A stretch of 64,000 nucleotides of DNA, taken from contig CACNRG010000004.1 of the NCBI GenBank assembly GCA_902622805.1, positions 18,720 to 82,719 on the forward strand. The letters are read 5' to 3'. The notes below the pieces were generated by a model, which was given only the letters and a program-made list of their open reading frames with translations, had not been told where the DNA came from and did not search any database. Within the stretch, counting starts at the first letter, position 1. Each line of letters begins with the position of its first letter. The stretch is from an uncultured Pelagibacteraceae bacterium. GTDB lineage: Bacteria; Pseudomonadota; Alphaproteobacteria; Pelagibacterales; Pelagibacteraceae. This document shows, one piece after another, positions 1-9,999 of this stretch. A program made the translations under genes and the position numbers.

Positions 1-1
1 T

Positions 2-1111
2 GGTGGTTTAGACTCAAGTTTATTATTAAGTTATTTGAAAAATTATAAACCAGATATAAATACTTATATTTCAGGGTTTGATGTTGAGGGTTATGATGAA
101 TTTAAATATGCAGAAATTGTTGCAAATCATTTAGGTCTTAGCAATCCTAATAAAATTCATATTAATCAAAATGACTATATAGACTCTATAAAAGAAACTA
201 TTATTCATAAGGGTGAACCAATATCTGTTCCGCATGAAAATGCATTTTTTAAAATGTCAAATTTTATGAAAAAAAATATATCTGTTGTAATTTCTGGGGA
301 AGGTGCAGATGAAATGTTTGCAGGCTATGGAAGAATATTTAGAAGCCCACACGATTATTATATGTCAAAAAAACCTTTATTAGGTAGATTTATAAATTAT
401 TCTACAAATAATGAGATAACGCAAAAATTTGACAATCCAATAGATCATTTTTTATTTAGATACGCATGGTTTTCCAATAAAGAAAAAAATGAATTTTTAA
501 ATTCAGATATAACTAATAATAAATACAATAATTATACTTTTGAATATATTGAATCGTTATTTAAAAAAGTTGAACATTTAAATTACTATCAATCAATTTA
601 TTATTTGCTAGGTAAATTACATCTACCAAATTTATTAAATAGATTGGATAGAATGACTATGGCAGCATCTGTAGAAGCCAGAGTACCATTTTTGGATGTA
701 AATTTAGTTGAATTTGCATCTAAACTACCAATTAAATACAAACTTAAATGGAAAAATCAGATATATAAATTTTTATCTAAGTTTTATAATAGTGAGAGTA
801 TTAGTGAAGTATTTGACACTCCAAAATATATACTTAAACATTTAGCTGAGAAGAAACTTCCAAAATCAATTATCTATAGAAAAAAAATGGGTTTTCCAGT
901 TCCTTTAAATAATTGGTCAAATAAAAAATTTGGTGAATATGCTCATGATATTCTTATAAGTTCTAATTCAAAGTCTAAGGATATTTTCAATATGTCAAAT
1001 GTAAAAAAATTTATTGAAAAAAAAAATTATGATGCAAAAGAAGATTTAGATGGAAAAAAAATTTGGATGATGGTTAATTTTGAGCTTTGGCTTCAACAAC
1101 AGAGCTTTTAG
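2..1111 (+). CDS. asnB: Asparagine synthetase (glutamine-hydrolysing), C-terminal part, cut by window start
   Basis: Only the synthetase half is visible. The reading frame is open from base 2 and its first residues are GGLDSS, the end of the SGGLDSS PP-loop that binds ATP and makes the beta-aspartyl-AMP intermediate. The N-terminal glutaminase domain must lie upstream of the window. Further family marks are SGEGADEMFAGYGR and EARVPFLD. A TTG at 35 is an internal codon, not the start. In families of this type the enzyme makes asparagine from aspartate and glutamine, but AsnB-like proteins in surface-glycan clusters often amidate sugars or other carboxylates, so the exact substrate is open. The stop is 3 bases from the stop of the convergent gene. 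Confidence 0.93.
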   Translation, partial: GGLDSSLLLSYLKNYKPDINTYISGFDVEGYDEFKYAEIVANHLGLSNPNKIHINQNDYIDSIKETIIHKGEPISVPHENAFFKMSNFMKKNISVVISGEGADEMFAGYGRIFRSPHDYYMSKKPLLGRFINYSTNNEITQKFDNPIDHFLFRYAWFSNKEKNEFLNSDITNNKYNNYTFEYIESLFKKVEHLNYYQSIYYLLGKLHLPNLLNRLDRMTMAASVEARVPFLDVNLVEFASKLPIKYKLKWKNQIYKFLSKFYNSESISEVFDTPKYILKHLAEKKLPKSIIYRKKMGFPVPLNNWSNKKFGEYAHDILISSNSKSKDIFNMSNVKKFIEKKNYDAKEDLDGKKIWMMVNFELWLQQQSF

Positions 1112-1114
1112 AAG

Positions 1115-1492
1115 TTATTCAAGATTTTTTTTTAAAAATTGATTTAGATTATCTATATTTCCATCATAATGATGGGTAACTATATTATTTAACTTTGCTG
1201 ACTCAACTGCTTTAATATTGTGCTCAAGATATATTACATTCTCAGCTTTAATTTTAAATTTTGATAAAAATTTTTGATAATATATTGGATTAGTTTTTTC
1301 TGGATTATGTTTAAGAGAAAATATTTCATCAGATATATTTTTTAAAAATATTTTTTTTTCTTCATCATTAGCGTTAGTAAGAATAATCTTTTTATTATCA
1401 TACTTATTGATTAATTTATAAATATTATTATTAATATTACCCTTTAAATCGACTAGACAACCAACAGCATCAATAGCTAAAATCTTTTTCAT
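1115..1492 (-). CDS. Small HAD-like protein, probably missing the second catalytic Asp
   Basis: 125 residues with the outline of a HAD-superfamily fold: an N-terminal strand with IDAVGCLVD (residues 7-15), a second strand ending in ILTNAN where motif II has its Ser/Thr, and a late strand VIYLEHN followed by a helix AVESAKLNNI, as in the HAD motif III/IV region. Motif I should read DxD, but here the second position is Val (D8-A9-V10), and the usual late acidic pair is reduced to one Glu. There is no cap domain. It may be a degenerate phosphatase or a non-catalytic binding protein. It is alone on its strand, tail to tail with asnB and divergent from valS. The HAD assignment rests on pattern only. 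Confidence 0.6.
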   Translation of the reverse strand: MKKILAIDAVGCLVDLKGNINNNIYKLINKYDNKKIILTNANDEEKKIFLKNISDEIFSLKHNPEKTNPIYYQKFLSKFKIKAENVIYLEHNIKAVESAKLNNIVTHHYDGNIDNLNQFLKKNLE

Positions 1493-1594
1493 TTAAATTA
1501 CGTGTATTTGTATATAAAAGTTATACTTTATCTATTCTAACTTTTTTACAAATTTATTTATTTCAAAGAAAATATACTTGAGATTTTATTAATT

Positions 1595-1623
1595 TTGACC
1601 ATAAAATTTTTAAAATTTATAAT
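1595..1623 (+). promoter_or_regulatory. Sigma-70-type promoter for valS-ilvD-manC
   Basis: TTGACC at 1595-1600 and TATAAT at 1618-1623 are separated by exactly 17 bases. That is 11 of 12 consensus positions with ideal spacing. Transcription would start near 1630, about 40 bases before the valS ATG. In such AT-rich DNA chance -10 boxes are common, but the TTGAC half is not, so this is the best promoter candidate in the window. The rest of the 1493-1670 gap shows nothing else I can name. Confidence 0.7.
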
Positions 1624-1670
1624 TTGATTATTGTTTATTAGAATTATTAAATTATAACCTACTTACACCC

Positions 1671-4289
1671 ATGAATAGTGATAAATATATACATTCTGAA
1701 GTAGAAGATGACATTTACTCTTATTGGGAAAAAAATAATTTATTTAAACCCAAAAAAAATACGAAGAAATTTTCAATAGTCATTCCACCACCTAATGTAA
1801 CAGGAAGTTTACATATGGGACATGCGCTAAATAATTCAATCCAAGATCTTTTAGTACGCTATTATAGAATGAATAATTATGAAACTTTATGGCAACCAGG
1901 AACAGATCATGCTGGTATAGCTACTCAAGCACTTGTTGAAAAAAAATTAGAAAAAGAAAATTTAAAGAAAAATGATCTTGGTCGTGAAAAATTTATTGAA
2001 AAAGTTTGGGAATGGAAAAATCAGTATGGCAATATAATTATAAATCAACTTAAAAAACTTGGTTGTTCATGTGACTGGTCAAGAAATGCTTTTACAATGG
2101 ATGAAAATTTATCTAAGTCTGTTATAAAAGTTTTTGTTGAATTACATAAAAAAAAATTAATTTATAAAGCTGAAAAACTAGTTAATTGGGATACTGTATT
2201 AAAAACTGCAATATCTGATTTAGAAGTAGATCAAAGGGAGATGAATTCCAAGCTCTATTATATTAAATATCCATTAGACAAGTCCAAAGAATTTATAACT
2301 ATTGCAACAACTAGACCAGAAACTATGCTTGGGGATACGGCAATAGCTGTAAATCCAAAAGATATAAGATTTAAAAAATATGTTGGTAAAACAGTGACCA
2401 TTCCAATTGTCGATAGAAAAATCAGAGTTATAAAAGATGATTACGCTGATCCAGAACAAGGAACAGGCGCTCTTAAAATAACACCAGCACATGATTTTAA
2501 TGATTATGATGTTGGTAAAAGAAATAATTTAGAAATTATAAATATATTTACTGAAGAAGGTAAAATTAATAAAAATGCACCTAATGCTTATATTGGTTTA
2601 GATAGATTTGAAGCCCGAAGTAAAATTTTACAAGAATTAAAAGAAAAAAATTTTTTTGTTAAAGAAGAGAATATTAAAAATAAAGTACCTTATGGTGATA
2701 GGTCAAATTCAATTATTGAACCATTTTTGACAGAACAATGGTTTGTTAATGCAAAAAAATTATCAATTAAAGCAAAAAAAATAGTCAAATCAAAAAAAAC
2801 AAATTTCTTTCCTGTAAATTGGTCAAAAACATATTTTCAGTGGATGAACAATATTGAACCATGGTGTGTTTCAAGACAACTTTGGTGGGGGCATCAAATT
2901 CCAGCTTGGTATGGACCTGACAAAAAAATATTTGTTGCAATAAATGAACTGGAAGCAAAAAAAAATGCTAAAAAATTTTATAAAAAAGATGTTATTTTGA
3001 TGAGAGATCCAGATGTATTAGATACTTGGTTTTCATCTGGATTATGGCCTTTTGCAACACTAGGTTGGCCTGATAAAAAAGATTTTATTAAAAAATTTTA
3101 CCCTACAACAGTTTTAGTAACAGGTTTTGACATCATTTTTTTTTGGGTGGCAAGAATGATGATGTTTGGAATGGAGTTTTTAAATAAAGAACCATTTAAA
3201 GATATTTATGTTCATGCTTTAGTTAGAGATGAAAAAGGACAAAAAATGTCTAAATCAAAAGGTAATGTAATTGATCCTTTAGATTTAATAGATAAATACA
3301 GCGCAGATGCTTTAAGATTTACTCTACTTTCCATGGCATCACCAGGTACAGATGTCAAACTTTCTGAAGATAGAGTTAAGGGATATAGAAATTTTTTAAA
3401 TAAATTATGGAATGCAAATAATTTTCTAATAACTAATAAGTGTGATTTTAGCAAAACAGACAAAATACCAAAAATAACATTAAATATTAATAAATGGATT
3501 CACTCACAACTTATTGAAACAAAGGAAAAAATAGAAAAAAATCTTAAAGATTATAGGTTTGATGAAGCCGCTAGAAACGCTTACCAATTTGTTTGGCATT
3601 CATTTTGTGATTGGTACATCGAATTATCAAAAACTATTTTATTTTCTGATAATGAAAAAAATAAAAAAGAAGTAAAAGAAGTTTCAGCATATATATTCAA
3701 ACAAATTCTTGTTATTCTTCATCCATTTATTCCATTTGTTACTGAAAAAATTTGGCTTAGAAATAAATTTGATAGATTAAATAAGAATTTTCTTATGCAT
3801 GCTAATTGGCCTACTGAAAAATACAAAAAAGATCGATCTACTAAAGATGTTGAAAAAATTATTAATGTTATTTCTGAGCTAAGATCATTCAAAAATGAGC
3901 TAAATGTAAGTCCAGGCTCTTATATTGATATCTCAATCAATAAAAAGAATAAAAATTTTATGAGTAATAATGAGATAACTTTAAAAAAACTTGGTCGTAT
4001 TAATAATTTTTTTGATAAAGATCAAGGAAGACCATCTGCAACTTTAGTTATTTCTGGAGATGTATTTAAGATATATTTTGATGAAAATATAGACCTCAAT
4101 TTGATAAAAGAAAATTTAGTTAAAAGACAAAACAAATACCGTGACGAAATGCATAAAATATCTCAACGATTATCAAATAAAGGATTTACAGATAAAGCAC
4201 CAAAAAATATTGTTGAACAAGAAAAAACTAACTATAGTAATTTAAAAAATGATATCAAAAAAATATCTTTAACAATTGAAAGTTTATAA
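1671..4289 (+). CDS. valS: Valyl-tRNA synthetase
   Basis: Class I aminoacyl-tRNA synthetase of 872 residues that charges tRNA-Val. The HIGH motif appears as HMGH in [14 protein letters not shown] (about residues 40-53) and the KMSKS loop at 525-529 ([10 protein letters not shown]). Between them lies the editing (CP1) domain with [17 protein letters not shown], which clears mischarged Thr. The last 65 residues are charged and helical, matching the C-terminal coiled-coil arm of ValRS. Full length for the family. It heads an operon: the TAA stop and the ilvD ATG share one base (TAATG). Coupling valine charging to a branched-chain biosynthesis enzyme is metabolically sensible. Confidence 0.98.
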   Translation: MNSDKYIHSEVEDDIYSYWEKNNLFKPKKNTKKFSIVIPPPNVTGSLHMGHALNNSIQDLLVRYYRMNNYETLWQPGTDHAGIATQALVEKKLEKENLKKNDLGREKFIEKVWEWKNQYGNIIINQLKKLGCSCDWSRNAFTMDENLSKSVIKVFVELHKKKLIYKAEKLVNWDTVLKTAISDLEVDQREMNSKLYYIKYPLDKSKEFITIATTRPETMLGDTAIAVNPKDIRFKKYVGKTVTIPIVDRKIRVIKDDYADPEQGTGALKITPAHDFNDYDVGKRNNLEIINIFTEEGKINKNAPNAYIGLDRFEARSKILQELKEKNFFVKEENIKNKVPYGDRSNSIIEPFLTEQWFVNAKKLSIKAKKIVKSKKTNFFPVNWSKTYFQWMNNIEPWCVSRQLWWGHQIPAWYGPDKKIFVAINELEAKKNAKKFYKKDVILMRDPDVLDTWFSSGLWPFATLGWPDKKDFIKKFYPTTVLVTGFDIIFFWVARMMMFGMEFLNKEPFKDIYVHALVRDEKGQKMSKSKGNVIDPLDLIDKYSADALRFTLLSMASPGTDVKLSEDRVKGYRNFLNKLWNANNFLITNKCDFSKTDKIPKITLNINKWIHSQLIETKEKIEKNLKDYRFDEAARNAYQFVWHSFCDWYIELSKTILFSDNEKNKKEVKEVSAYIFKQILVILHPFIPFVTEKIWLRNKFDRLNKNFLMHANWPTEKYKKDRSTKDVEKIINVISELRSFKNELNVSPGSYIDISINKKNKNFMSNNEITLKKLGRINNFFDKDQGRPSATLVISGDVFKIYFDENIDLNLIKENLVKRQNKYRDEMHKISQRLSNKGFTDKAPKNIVEQEKTNYSNLKNDIKKISLTIESL

Positions 4290-6007
4290 TGCGGAAGTTT
4301 GATAAGAAAAAATTGCCTAGTAGACACACATCTTTAGGAGCTGATAGAGCTCCACATAGATCATTTTATTATGCTATGGGAGAAACTGAAAAAGACGTGT
4401 CCAAACCGTTTATAGGTGTAGTATCAACATGGAATGAGGCTGCTCCTTGTAATATAGCTCTTATGAGACAGGCTCAATCAGTTAAAAAAGGTGTTAGAGC
4501 ATCAGGTGGAACTCCAAGAGAATTTTGCACAATTACTGTTACAGACGGTATTGCAATGGGTCATGAGGGTATGAAATCATCATTAATTTCAAGAGAAGTA
4601 ATTGCAGATTCAGCAGAACTTACTGTTAGAGGTCATTGTTATGATGCTTTAGTTGGTATCGCAGGTTGTGATAAATCTTTACCTGGTTTAATGATGTCTA
4701 TGGTCCGATTAAATGTTCCAAGTGTTTTTATTTATGGTGGCTCAATACTACCCGGAAAATACAAAGGTAAAGATGTAACTGTGGTAGATGTTTTTGAAGC
4801 TGTTGGAAAACATTCTTCAGGACAAATGTCAGCAAAAGAATTAAGAAAATTAGAATTAGTTGCATGTCCTACTGCTGGTGCTTGTGGAGGTCAATTCACT
4901 GCAAACACGATGGCATGTGTGTCAGAGGCAATCGGTCTAGCATTACCTTATTCAGCAGGAACTCCCGCTCCTTACGAAGAAAGAGACAAATATGCAAAAG
5001 ATAGTGGTAAAATGGTAATGGAATTATTAGCAAAAAAAATCAAACCAAGAGATATTGTAACAAGAAAAGCTTTAGAAAATGCTGCAACAATAGTCGCGGC
5101 AACAGGTGGCTCAACTAATGCTGCTTTACATTTACCAGCTATTGCAAATGAAGCTGGAATTAAATTTGATTTAATGGATGTTGCAAAAATTTTTAAAAAA
5201 ACTCCATATCTTGCTGATTTAAAACCAGGTGGAAAATATGTAGCAAAAGATATGTGGTTAGCTGGTGGCGTGCCAATGTTGTTAAAAACTCTTTATGATG
5301 GTGGTTATATTCATGGCGACTGCATGACAGTTACTGGTAAAACAATGAAAGAAAATTTAAAGAAAATTAAATTTAATCCTAAACAAAAAGTTTTAAGAGC
5401 ATATAATAAACCATTATCGCCTGATGGCGGTGTAGTTGGATTAAAAGGTAATTTAGCACCTGAAGGTGGAATTGTTAAAATTGCTGGACTTAAAAAATTA
5501 CAATTCACTGGAAGAGCAAGATGTTTTGATAATGAGGAAAGTGCAATGAAAGCAGTTCAAAGCAGAAAATACAAAGATGGAGATGTAATTATCATTAGAT
5601 ATGAGGGGCCTGTAGGTGGACCAGGTATGAGAGAAATGCTTTCTACAACTGGTGCAATTTATGGACAAGGTAAAGGTGAGAAAGTTGCTTTAATAACTGA
5701 TGGTAGGTTCTCTGGAGCCACTAGAGGCTTCTGTGTAGGTCATGTGGGCCCAGAAGCAGCTTTAGGAGGTCCCATAGCGTTATTGAAAAACGGAGATATG
5801 ATTGATATTGATGCTAAAAAGGGAACTATTAATGTTAGGTTAACTAAGTCACAATTATCTTCAAGAAAAAAAAGATGGAAGGCTAGAAAATCTGATTTTG
5901 GATCAGGTACTCTTTGGAAATATGCTCAAACAGTTGGACCTGCATATTTAGGAGCGCCAACTCATCCAGGCAAGAAAAAAGAAGTCAAGGATTATTCAAA
6001 AACCTGA
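4289..6007 (+). CDS. ilvD: Dihydroxy-acid dehydratase
   Basis: 572 residues of the IlvD/Edd family. The enzyme dehydrates 2,3-dihydroxy-isovalerate and its methylvalerate homologue to the 2-keto acid precursors of valine, leucine and isoleucine, using an iron-sulfur cluster. Candidate cluster cysteines are seen in [18 protein letters not shown] and [15 protein letters not shown]. The C-terminal region has the [19 protein letters not shown] signature. It starts one base inside the valS stop and its own TGA shares one base with the manC ATG, so the three genes are probably translated in a coupled way. IlvD is favoured over Edd by overall similarity; Edd would not be expected beside valS. Confidence 0.97.
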   Translation: MRKFDKKKLPSRHTSLGADRAPHRSFYYAMGETEKDVSKPFIGVVSTWNEAAPCNIALMRQAQSVKKGVRASGGTPREFCTITVTDGIAMGHEGMKSSLISREVIADSAELTVRGHCYDALVGIAGCDKSLPGLMMSMVRLNVPSVFIYGGSILPGKYKGKDVTVVDVFEAVGKHSSGQMSAKELRKLELVACPTAGACGGQFTANTMACVSEAIGLALPYSAGTPAPYEERDKYAKDSGKMVMELLAKKIKPRDIVTRKALENAATIVAATGGSTNAALHLPAIANEAGIKFDLMDVAKIFKKTPYLADLKPGGKYVAKDMWLAGGVPMLLKTLYDGGYIHGDCMTVTGKTMKENLKKIKFNPKQKVLRAYNKPLSPDGGVVGLKGNLAPEGGIVKIAGLKKLQFTGRARCFDNEESAMKAVQSRKYKDGDVIIIRYEGPVGGPGMREMLSTTGAIYGQGKGEKVALITDGRFSGATRGFCVGHVGPEAALGGPIALLKNGDMIDIDAKKGTINVRLTKSQLSSRKKRWKARKSDFGSGTLWKYAQTVGPAYLGAPTHPGKKKEVKDYSKT

Positions 6008-7200
6008 TGAAAATTCGTCCAGTCATTTTATGTGGTGGATCAGGAACAAGACTTTGGCCTAATACTAAAAAACATCAGGCTAAACAATTCATAGATTTTG
6101 GTAACTGGACTTTATTTGGAAAAACCCTTGAAAGAGTAAAAGCATCTATATTTGACTCACCAATTATTAGTACTAATACAAAATATCTTAAACAAGTAAG
6201 GCACCATTTAAAAAAATATAAAATAAGTAAATTTAAAATAGTTTTAGAACCAGCTAAAAGAAATACAGCGCCAGCTATATTAAGTACGGCATTGATAAAA
6301 GATATTCCTAATAATCAACCATTAATGTACTTTGCATCTGATCATTTAATAGAGAAGGTGGGAACTTTTAATAAAGCAATAAAAAAAAATCAAAAAAAAT
6401 TAACCCAAAATAATATTTTTATATTTGGAATTAAACCCACCATACCCTCAAGTGAGTTAGGTTATTTTTTAACAAATAATAACAAAGTTTCAAAATTTGT
6501 TGAAAAACCTAATGAGATTAAAGCTAAACAAATCATTAGAAAAAAAGGTTTTTGGAATTCTGGAATGTTTTATTTGAGAAAAGAATCCGTAATCAATAAT
6601 TTTAAAAAATATCAACCTAATATTTATCAAAACTGCAAAAAATCTATATTAAATTCTAAATATAAAAATAATGTATATTATTTAAACAAAAAATCATTTG
6701 TTAAAGCAACTGCGAAATCATTTGACTACGCAATTTTAGAAAAAATTAAGGATATTTACGCGATTAAATTGAATATTCCTTGGTCTGATTTAGGATCTTG
6801 GAAAGAAATCTGTAAAATGTATGGAAGAAACAAAAGACATTATTATAAAAAGAAAAATGTATTTCATCGACCTTGGGGAAAATATGTAAATTTATTCAAT
6901 GGTAAAGAGTTCTTAATTAAGGAAATATATGTAAAACCAAAAGGCATATTAAGTCTTCAAAAACATCATCATAGAGCTGAACATTGGGTAGTTACACAAG
7001 GTAAACCTAAAATTACTTTAAATAAAAAATATTTTACTATGAAACCTGATGAAACTATTTTCATACCCTTAGGTGCGATACATAGAATAGAAAATCCTTA
7101 TAATAAACCAGTAAAAATTATTGAAGCTCAGTTGGGATCAATTTTAAAAGAGTCTGATATTGTTCGATTTAAAGATGTATATGGAAGAGTAACAATTTGA
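6007..7200 (+). CDS. manC: Mannose-1-phosphate guanylyltransferase with C-terminal cupin (type II M6P isomerase)
   Basis: The start is ATG 6007, which overlaps the ilvD stop by one base and gives [18 protein letters not shown]; an upstream in-frame ATG at 5914 lies inside ilvD and is unlikely. 397 residues. The N-terminal nucleotidyltransferase has CGGSGTRLWP (residues 9-18), FVEKP and WNSGMFY. The C-terminal cupin (from about residue 295) carries HRPWGKY, SLQKHHHRAEHW and IPLGAIHRIEN with the metal-binding His and Glu. The family makes GDP-mannose from mannose-1-phosphate, and the bifunctional members also isomerise fructose-6-phosphate. GDP-mannose would feed surface-glycan synthesis. It is shorter than the roughly 470 residues of enterobacterial ManC. 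Confidence 0.93.
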   Translation: MKIRPVILCGGSGTRLWPNTKKHQAKQFIDFGNWTLFGKTLERVKASIFDSPIISTNTKYLKQVRHHLKKYKISKFKIVLEPAKRNTAPAILSTALIKDIPNNQPLMYFASDHLIEKVGTFNKAIKKNQKKLTQNNIFIFGIKPTIPSSELGYFLTNNNKVSKFVEKPNEIKAKQIIRKKGFWNSGMFYLRKESVINNFKKYQPNIYQNCKKSILNSKYKNNVYYLNKKSFVKATAKSFDYAILEKIKDIYAIKLNIPWSDLGSWKEICKMYGRNKRHYYKKKNVFHRPWGKYVNLFNGKEFLIKEIYVKPKGILSLQKHHHRAEHWVVTQGKPKITLNKKYFTMKPDETIFIPLGAIHRIENPYNKPVKIIEAQLGSILKESDIVRFKDVYGRVTI

Positions 7201-7207
7201 TTAATTT

Positions 7208-7237
7208 TTGAAAAAAGATCATTAAATTAGTTATATT
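7208..7237 (+). promoter_or_regulatory. Possible promoter before the methyltransferase gene
   Basis: TTGAAA at 7208-7213 is followed after 18 bases by TATATT at 7232-7237 (a 17-base spacing gives TTATAT). It lies in the 115-base gap between manC and the methyltransferase, which otherwise shows nothing recognisable. The match is fair, but the background is so AT-rich that chance is a real alternative. Confidence 0.35.
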
Positions 7238-7315
7238 CATTTAAAAATATCTTTAATAAGGCAATTAAATAATATAAATAAAAAAATTAAATTTCAATTT
7301 TAGACTTTAATTTTA

Positions 7316-8215
7316 ATGAATAATTACAAAAATGAAAAAGCCAGATCTGTTTCTTTGGAAAAAGTAAAAGATTATTGGAAAGGTAAAAATATACCTCAAA
7401 TTTGGTATACAAATATGGAGCCTGGCTCAGTAGCATATTATAATAATACCTCAAAACAAAGATACGAATTATATTTTCCTTATCTAAAAGAGTCAGCTGA
7501 ATTTCAATACCATCGTAATGAAAAAGTTCTTGAAGTAGGAGTTGGAATGGGCACAGATCTTATTGAATACTCAAAGTTTGGAGCTAAAGTTTATGGAATA
7601 GATTTAGGAGCTGATCAGATAGAATTGTCAAAAAAAATGTTTGATACACTTCAATTACCTTACGAGGAGCTTAAAGTTGCCTCAGTAGAAAAATTACCTT
7701 ATCAAGATAATTTTTTTGATCTAGTTTACTCTTTTGGAGTTATTCATCATACTCCAAACATTAATGCTGCTGTTGATGAAATATATAGAGTATTAAAGCC
7801 AGGAGGTAGAGCTATAATAATGATTTATTCTCGTGGTTGGAAACATTATTTAAAAAGATGTTTTATACACGGTTTCTTAAAATTAAAAATTTTTAAATAT
7901 AAGTTTGATTGGCAAAAAGTATATAATGAAGTATCTGAAGTAAATGGTTTTTCACCTTTGACACAAATTTTGTCAAGAAGACAGGTAACTAAATTATTTA
8001 GCAATTTTTATATTGAGGAAATTAATAAGAAGCGTTTAGGAGAATTTTTTGAATATAAGCCTTATAATACAATTAAGTTACCAAATTTTTTTCTAAATAT
8101 ATTTACTCTTTTTGGTCTTGAAAGATTATTGGGTGAAAATTTTATCATTAAAGTTCAAAAATCTCCAAAAAAAGAAAAAGGTAAAATAAGTGAAGTTATT
8201 TGGAAAAATTATTAA
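7316..8215 (+). CDS. SAM-dependent class I methyltransferase
   Basis: 299 residues. Motif I for S-adenosylmethionine is VLEVGVGMGTD (71-81), followed by the acidic end of the second strand in VYGIDLGADQIELSKK and by motif IV-like NFFDLVYSFGVIHHTPN. VLKPGGRAIIMIYS is the usual post-motif strand of the Methyltransf_11 type. The C-terminal 100 residues are basic and aromatic and may bind the acceptor or sit on the membrane. The acceptor cannot be read from sequence; the neighbours (manC, LicD-like, sulfotransferase-like) suggest a sugar or lipid-linked sugar. Confidence 0.85.
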   Translation: MNNYKNEKARSVSLEKVKDYWKGKNIPQIWYTNMEPGSVAYYNNTSKQRYELYFPYLKESAEFQYHRNEKVLEVGVGMGTDLIEYSKFGAKVYGIDLGADQIELSKKMFDTLQLPYEELKVASVEKLPYQDNFFDLVYSFGVIHHTPNINAAVDEIYRVLKPGGRAIIMIYSRGWKHYLKRCFIHGFLKLKIFKYKFDWQKVYNEVSEVNGFSPLTQILSRRQVTKLFSNFYIEEINKKRLGEFFEYKPYNTIKLPNFFLNIFTLFGLERLLGENFIIKVQKSPKKEKGKISEVIWKNY

Positions 8216-8278
8216 TGTTTAATCTTCTTTTAGACACAATATATCACTTAATCTAAATTTTTTTTTGAGAATTATTAA

Positions 8279-8920
8279 ATGAGTTCAAAAATTAATAAAA
8301 GTGAGTCAGATCAGAAGACAAGAATACGAACTAGATCTGAGCTAGATATTAGAAGAAAAGAATTTATAGAAATCTGTGTTTTATTAGATTCTCTAAATAT
8401 AAGATACTTTTTGCTTGGTGGTATATTATTAGGTGCAATCAGAAATAATGATTTTATATCCTGGGATTGGGATGTTGAAATTTGTGTATTTTCAAAAGAT
8501 GTTTTTAATAATAAAATATTATTAACAGAAATTAATGCATCTCATTTCAAAATAATTAAACAAGATGATAAATTACTTTCTTTTAAGTTAGATCTTTTGG
8601 GAAAACTACCAAAAGAAGTTTCTTGCTACTCAATTATGGGATGGAATCATGATAAAAAAAAAGAAATATTTTGGAGAAAAAATTTCAAAATACCTGAACA
8701 TTTTTTACTTAATATGAAAAAAATTCAATTATTTGATAAATTTCATTATGCCCCATATCCACCAGAAGATTATTTAACTCATCAATACGGTGATTGGAAA
8801 ACACCTATGCAAACAAGTGATAAGGATATCTATCTTTCAAAGGAATATTATCAATATAGCAAGCCTAAAGAATATTTAAAAAATATATTTAAATATTTAA
8901 AAAATTTTTTTAATAAATGA
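8279..8920 (+). CDS. LicD-family protein (nucleotidyltransferase fold)
   Basis: 213 residues. The diagnostic stretch is FLLGGILLGAIRNNDFISWD, ending WDWDVEI at residues 62-68: a GG motif followed by acidic residues that bind metal in the nucleotidyltransferase-like fold. LicD proteins transfer phosphocholine or other phospho-substituents onto surface glycans; related proteins such as fukutin modify sugars with ribitol-phosphate. The last 30 residues are basic (KEYLKNIFKYLKNFF) and could be a membrane-facing helix. It follows the methyltransferase by 63 bases on the same strand and converges with the sulfotransferase-like gene. The substrate is unknown. Confidence 0.75.
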   Translation: MSSKINKSESDQKTRIRTRSELDIRRKEFIEICVLLDSLNIRYFLLGGILLGAIRNNDFISWDWDVEICVFSKDVFNNKILLTEINASHFKIIKQDDKLLSFKLDLLGKLPKEVSCYSIMGWNHDKKKEIFWRKNFKIPEHFLLNMKKIQLFDKFHYAPYPPEDYLTHQYGDWKTPMQTSDKDIYLSKEYYQYSKPKEYLKNIFKYLKNFFNK

Positions 8921-8952
8921 TGTTAAAATAATAGGGTAAATTTATTGATGAC

Positions 8953-9876
8953 CTATATATTAGTTTTTATTTCTTCATAATAAGGAAATAGATCATTAAT
9001 AATTTTCTCAAATTCATCTTTTTCTTTTTGTTTCCAGTCTTTATAAAAATATTTTATTTCACTTCCTTTATTTGGTGCTTTATTTATTACATTTAAAAAT
9101 TCTGTTTTTTTCATCTTATTTCTCAAATCAAATTTTTTTGAGAGTTTTTCATAAATCTCATAATTTTGATCGACATCTTCCAATTTAATATAATATTTTT
9201 GGGTATTATTTATATTTTTAAAATCAGAATATATTAATCTATTGATGGTACACCAATACCATGTAATTTTTCCTATTCTTGACAATGTTTTCCATTCATC
9301 TAAATATCCATCATTGGGAATTATTCTTGAAAATGATCTATAAAGATTATTTGTAATATCTATTATTGGACTATTAAAATCTTTGTTTTTATCACTATGC
9401 ATATACCATCCTTTTTTGTGTAAAGACTCAATAGTTTTTATTGGGTTTCTTATATTAAAAAAAATACACTCTGGTTTTAACTCATTAGTGACCTCTCTTA
9501 CTCCAACCGACCAATATGGAGATGAAATATAACTATTTTGAAATAAAGCCATATCCCTTTTGTAGGATAATTTGATCAAATTAAAAAAACCATATTTAGA
9601 AATTGGAAGTTTATAATATGTTATGTATCTATAAAACGCCTCATAATCAGCAAATCTTTCTGCTGATCCTATCCAATTTTTGTGACTATTAAATAATTTA
9701 GAAAACCAATTTTGTCCACTTCTTCCAGATCCAAAGCTTAAAAAAAGTTTATTATTTTTTGTTCTATTAAAGTCTTCATATTTAATCAATTCGTCATAAG
9801 TGGGTCTTTTATATTTTTTTGCTTCTACCGAATGATTGAATATTTTAGATTTAAATCTATAAATTAAATTTTTCAT
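8953..9876 (-). CDS. Sulfotransferase-like protein
   Basis: 307 residues. FLSFGSGRSGQNWFSKLFNS (residues 45-64) matches the P-loop-like site of sulfotransferases that grips the 5'-phosphosulfate of PAPS, and FFNIRNPIKTIESLHKKGW contains Arg143 and Ser151 in the spacing of the 3'-phosphate-binding motif. The usual Thr of GRSGT is Gln55 here. The family transfers sulfate from PAPS to hydroxyls of sugars, lipids or proteins. It lies opposite to its neighbours, between a LicD-like gene and an APS-kinase-like gene, which together suggest glycan decoration. Substrate and activity are inferred. Confidence 0.7.
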   Translation of the reverse strand: MKNLIYRFKSKIFNHSVEAKKYKRPTYDELIKYEDFNRTKNNKLFLSFGSGRSGQNWFSKLFNSHKNWIGSAERFADYEAFYRYITYYKLPISKYGFFNLIKLSYKRDMALFQNSYISSPYWSVGVREVTNELKPECIFFNIRNPIKTIESLHKKGWYMHSDKNKDFNSPIIDITNNLYRSFSRIIPNDGYLDEWKTLSRIGKITWYWCTINRLIYSDFKNINNTQKYYIKLEDVDQNYEIYEKLSKKFDLRNKMKKTEFLNVINKAPNKGSEIKYFYKDWKQKEKDEFEKIINDLFPYYEEIKTNI

Positions 9877-9999
9877 AAAATGTTTATCTTTAAATTTCGA
9901 GAAATTAATAAGTTTGAATATATTACATTAAGATTTAATATCTATATAATATTGATATAATATAAATTTATTAACTTAACATAAATATATTTAAATAAT

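Noticed and set aside
1493-1670. Riboswitch or T-box-like leader ahead of valS
   Set aside because: The likely transcript start leaves only about 40 bases of leader, too short for such an element.
5914-6006. N-terminal extension of manC from ATG 5914
   Set aside because: It would overlap ilvD by 93 bases in another frame, and the 31 extra residues are unlike the family; ATG 6007 gives the canonical start.
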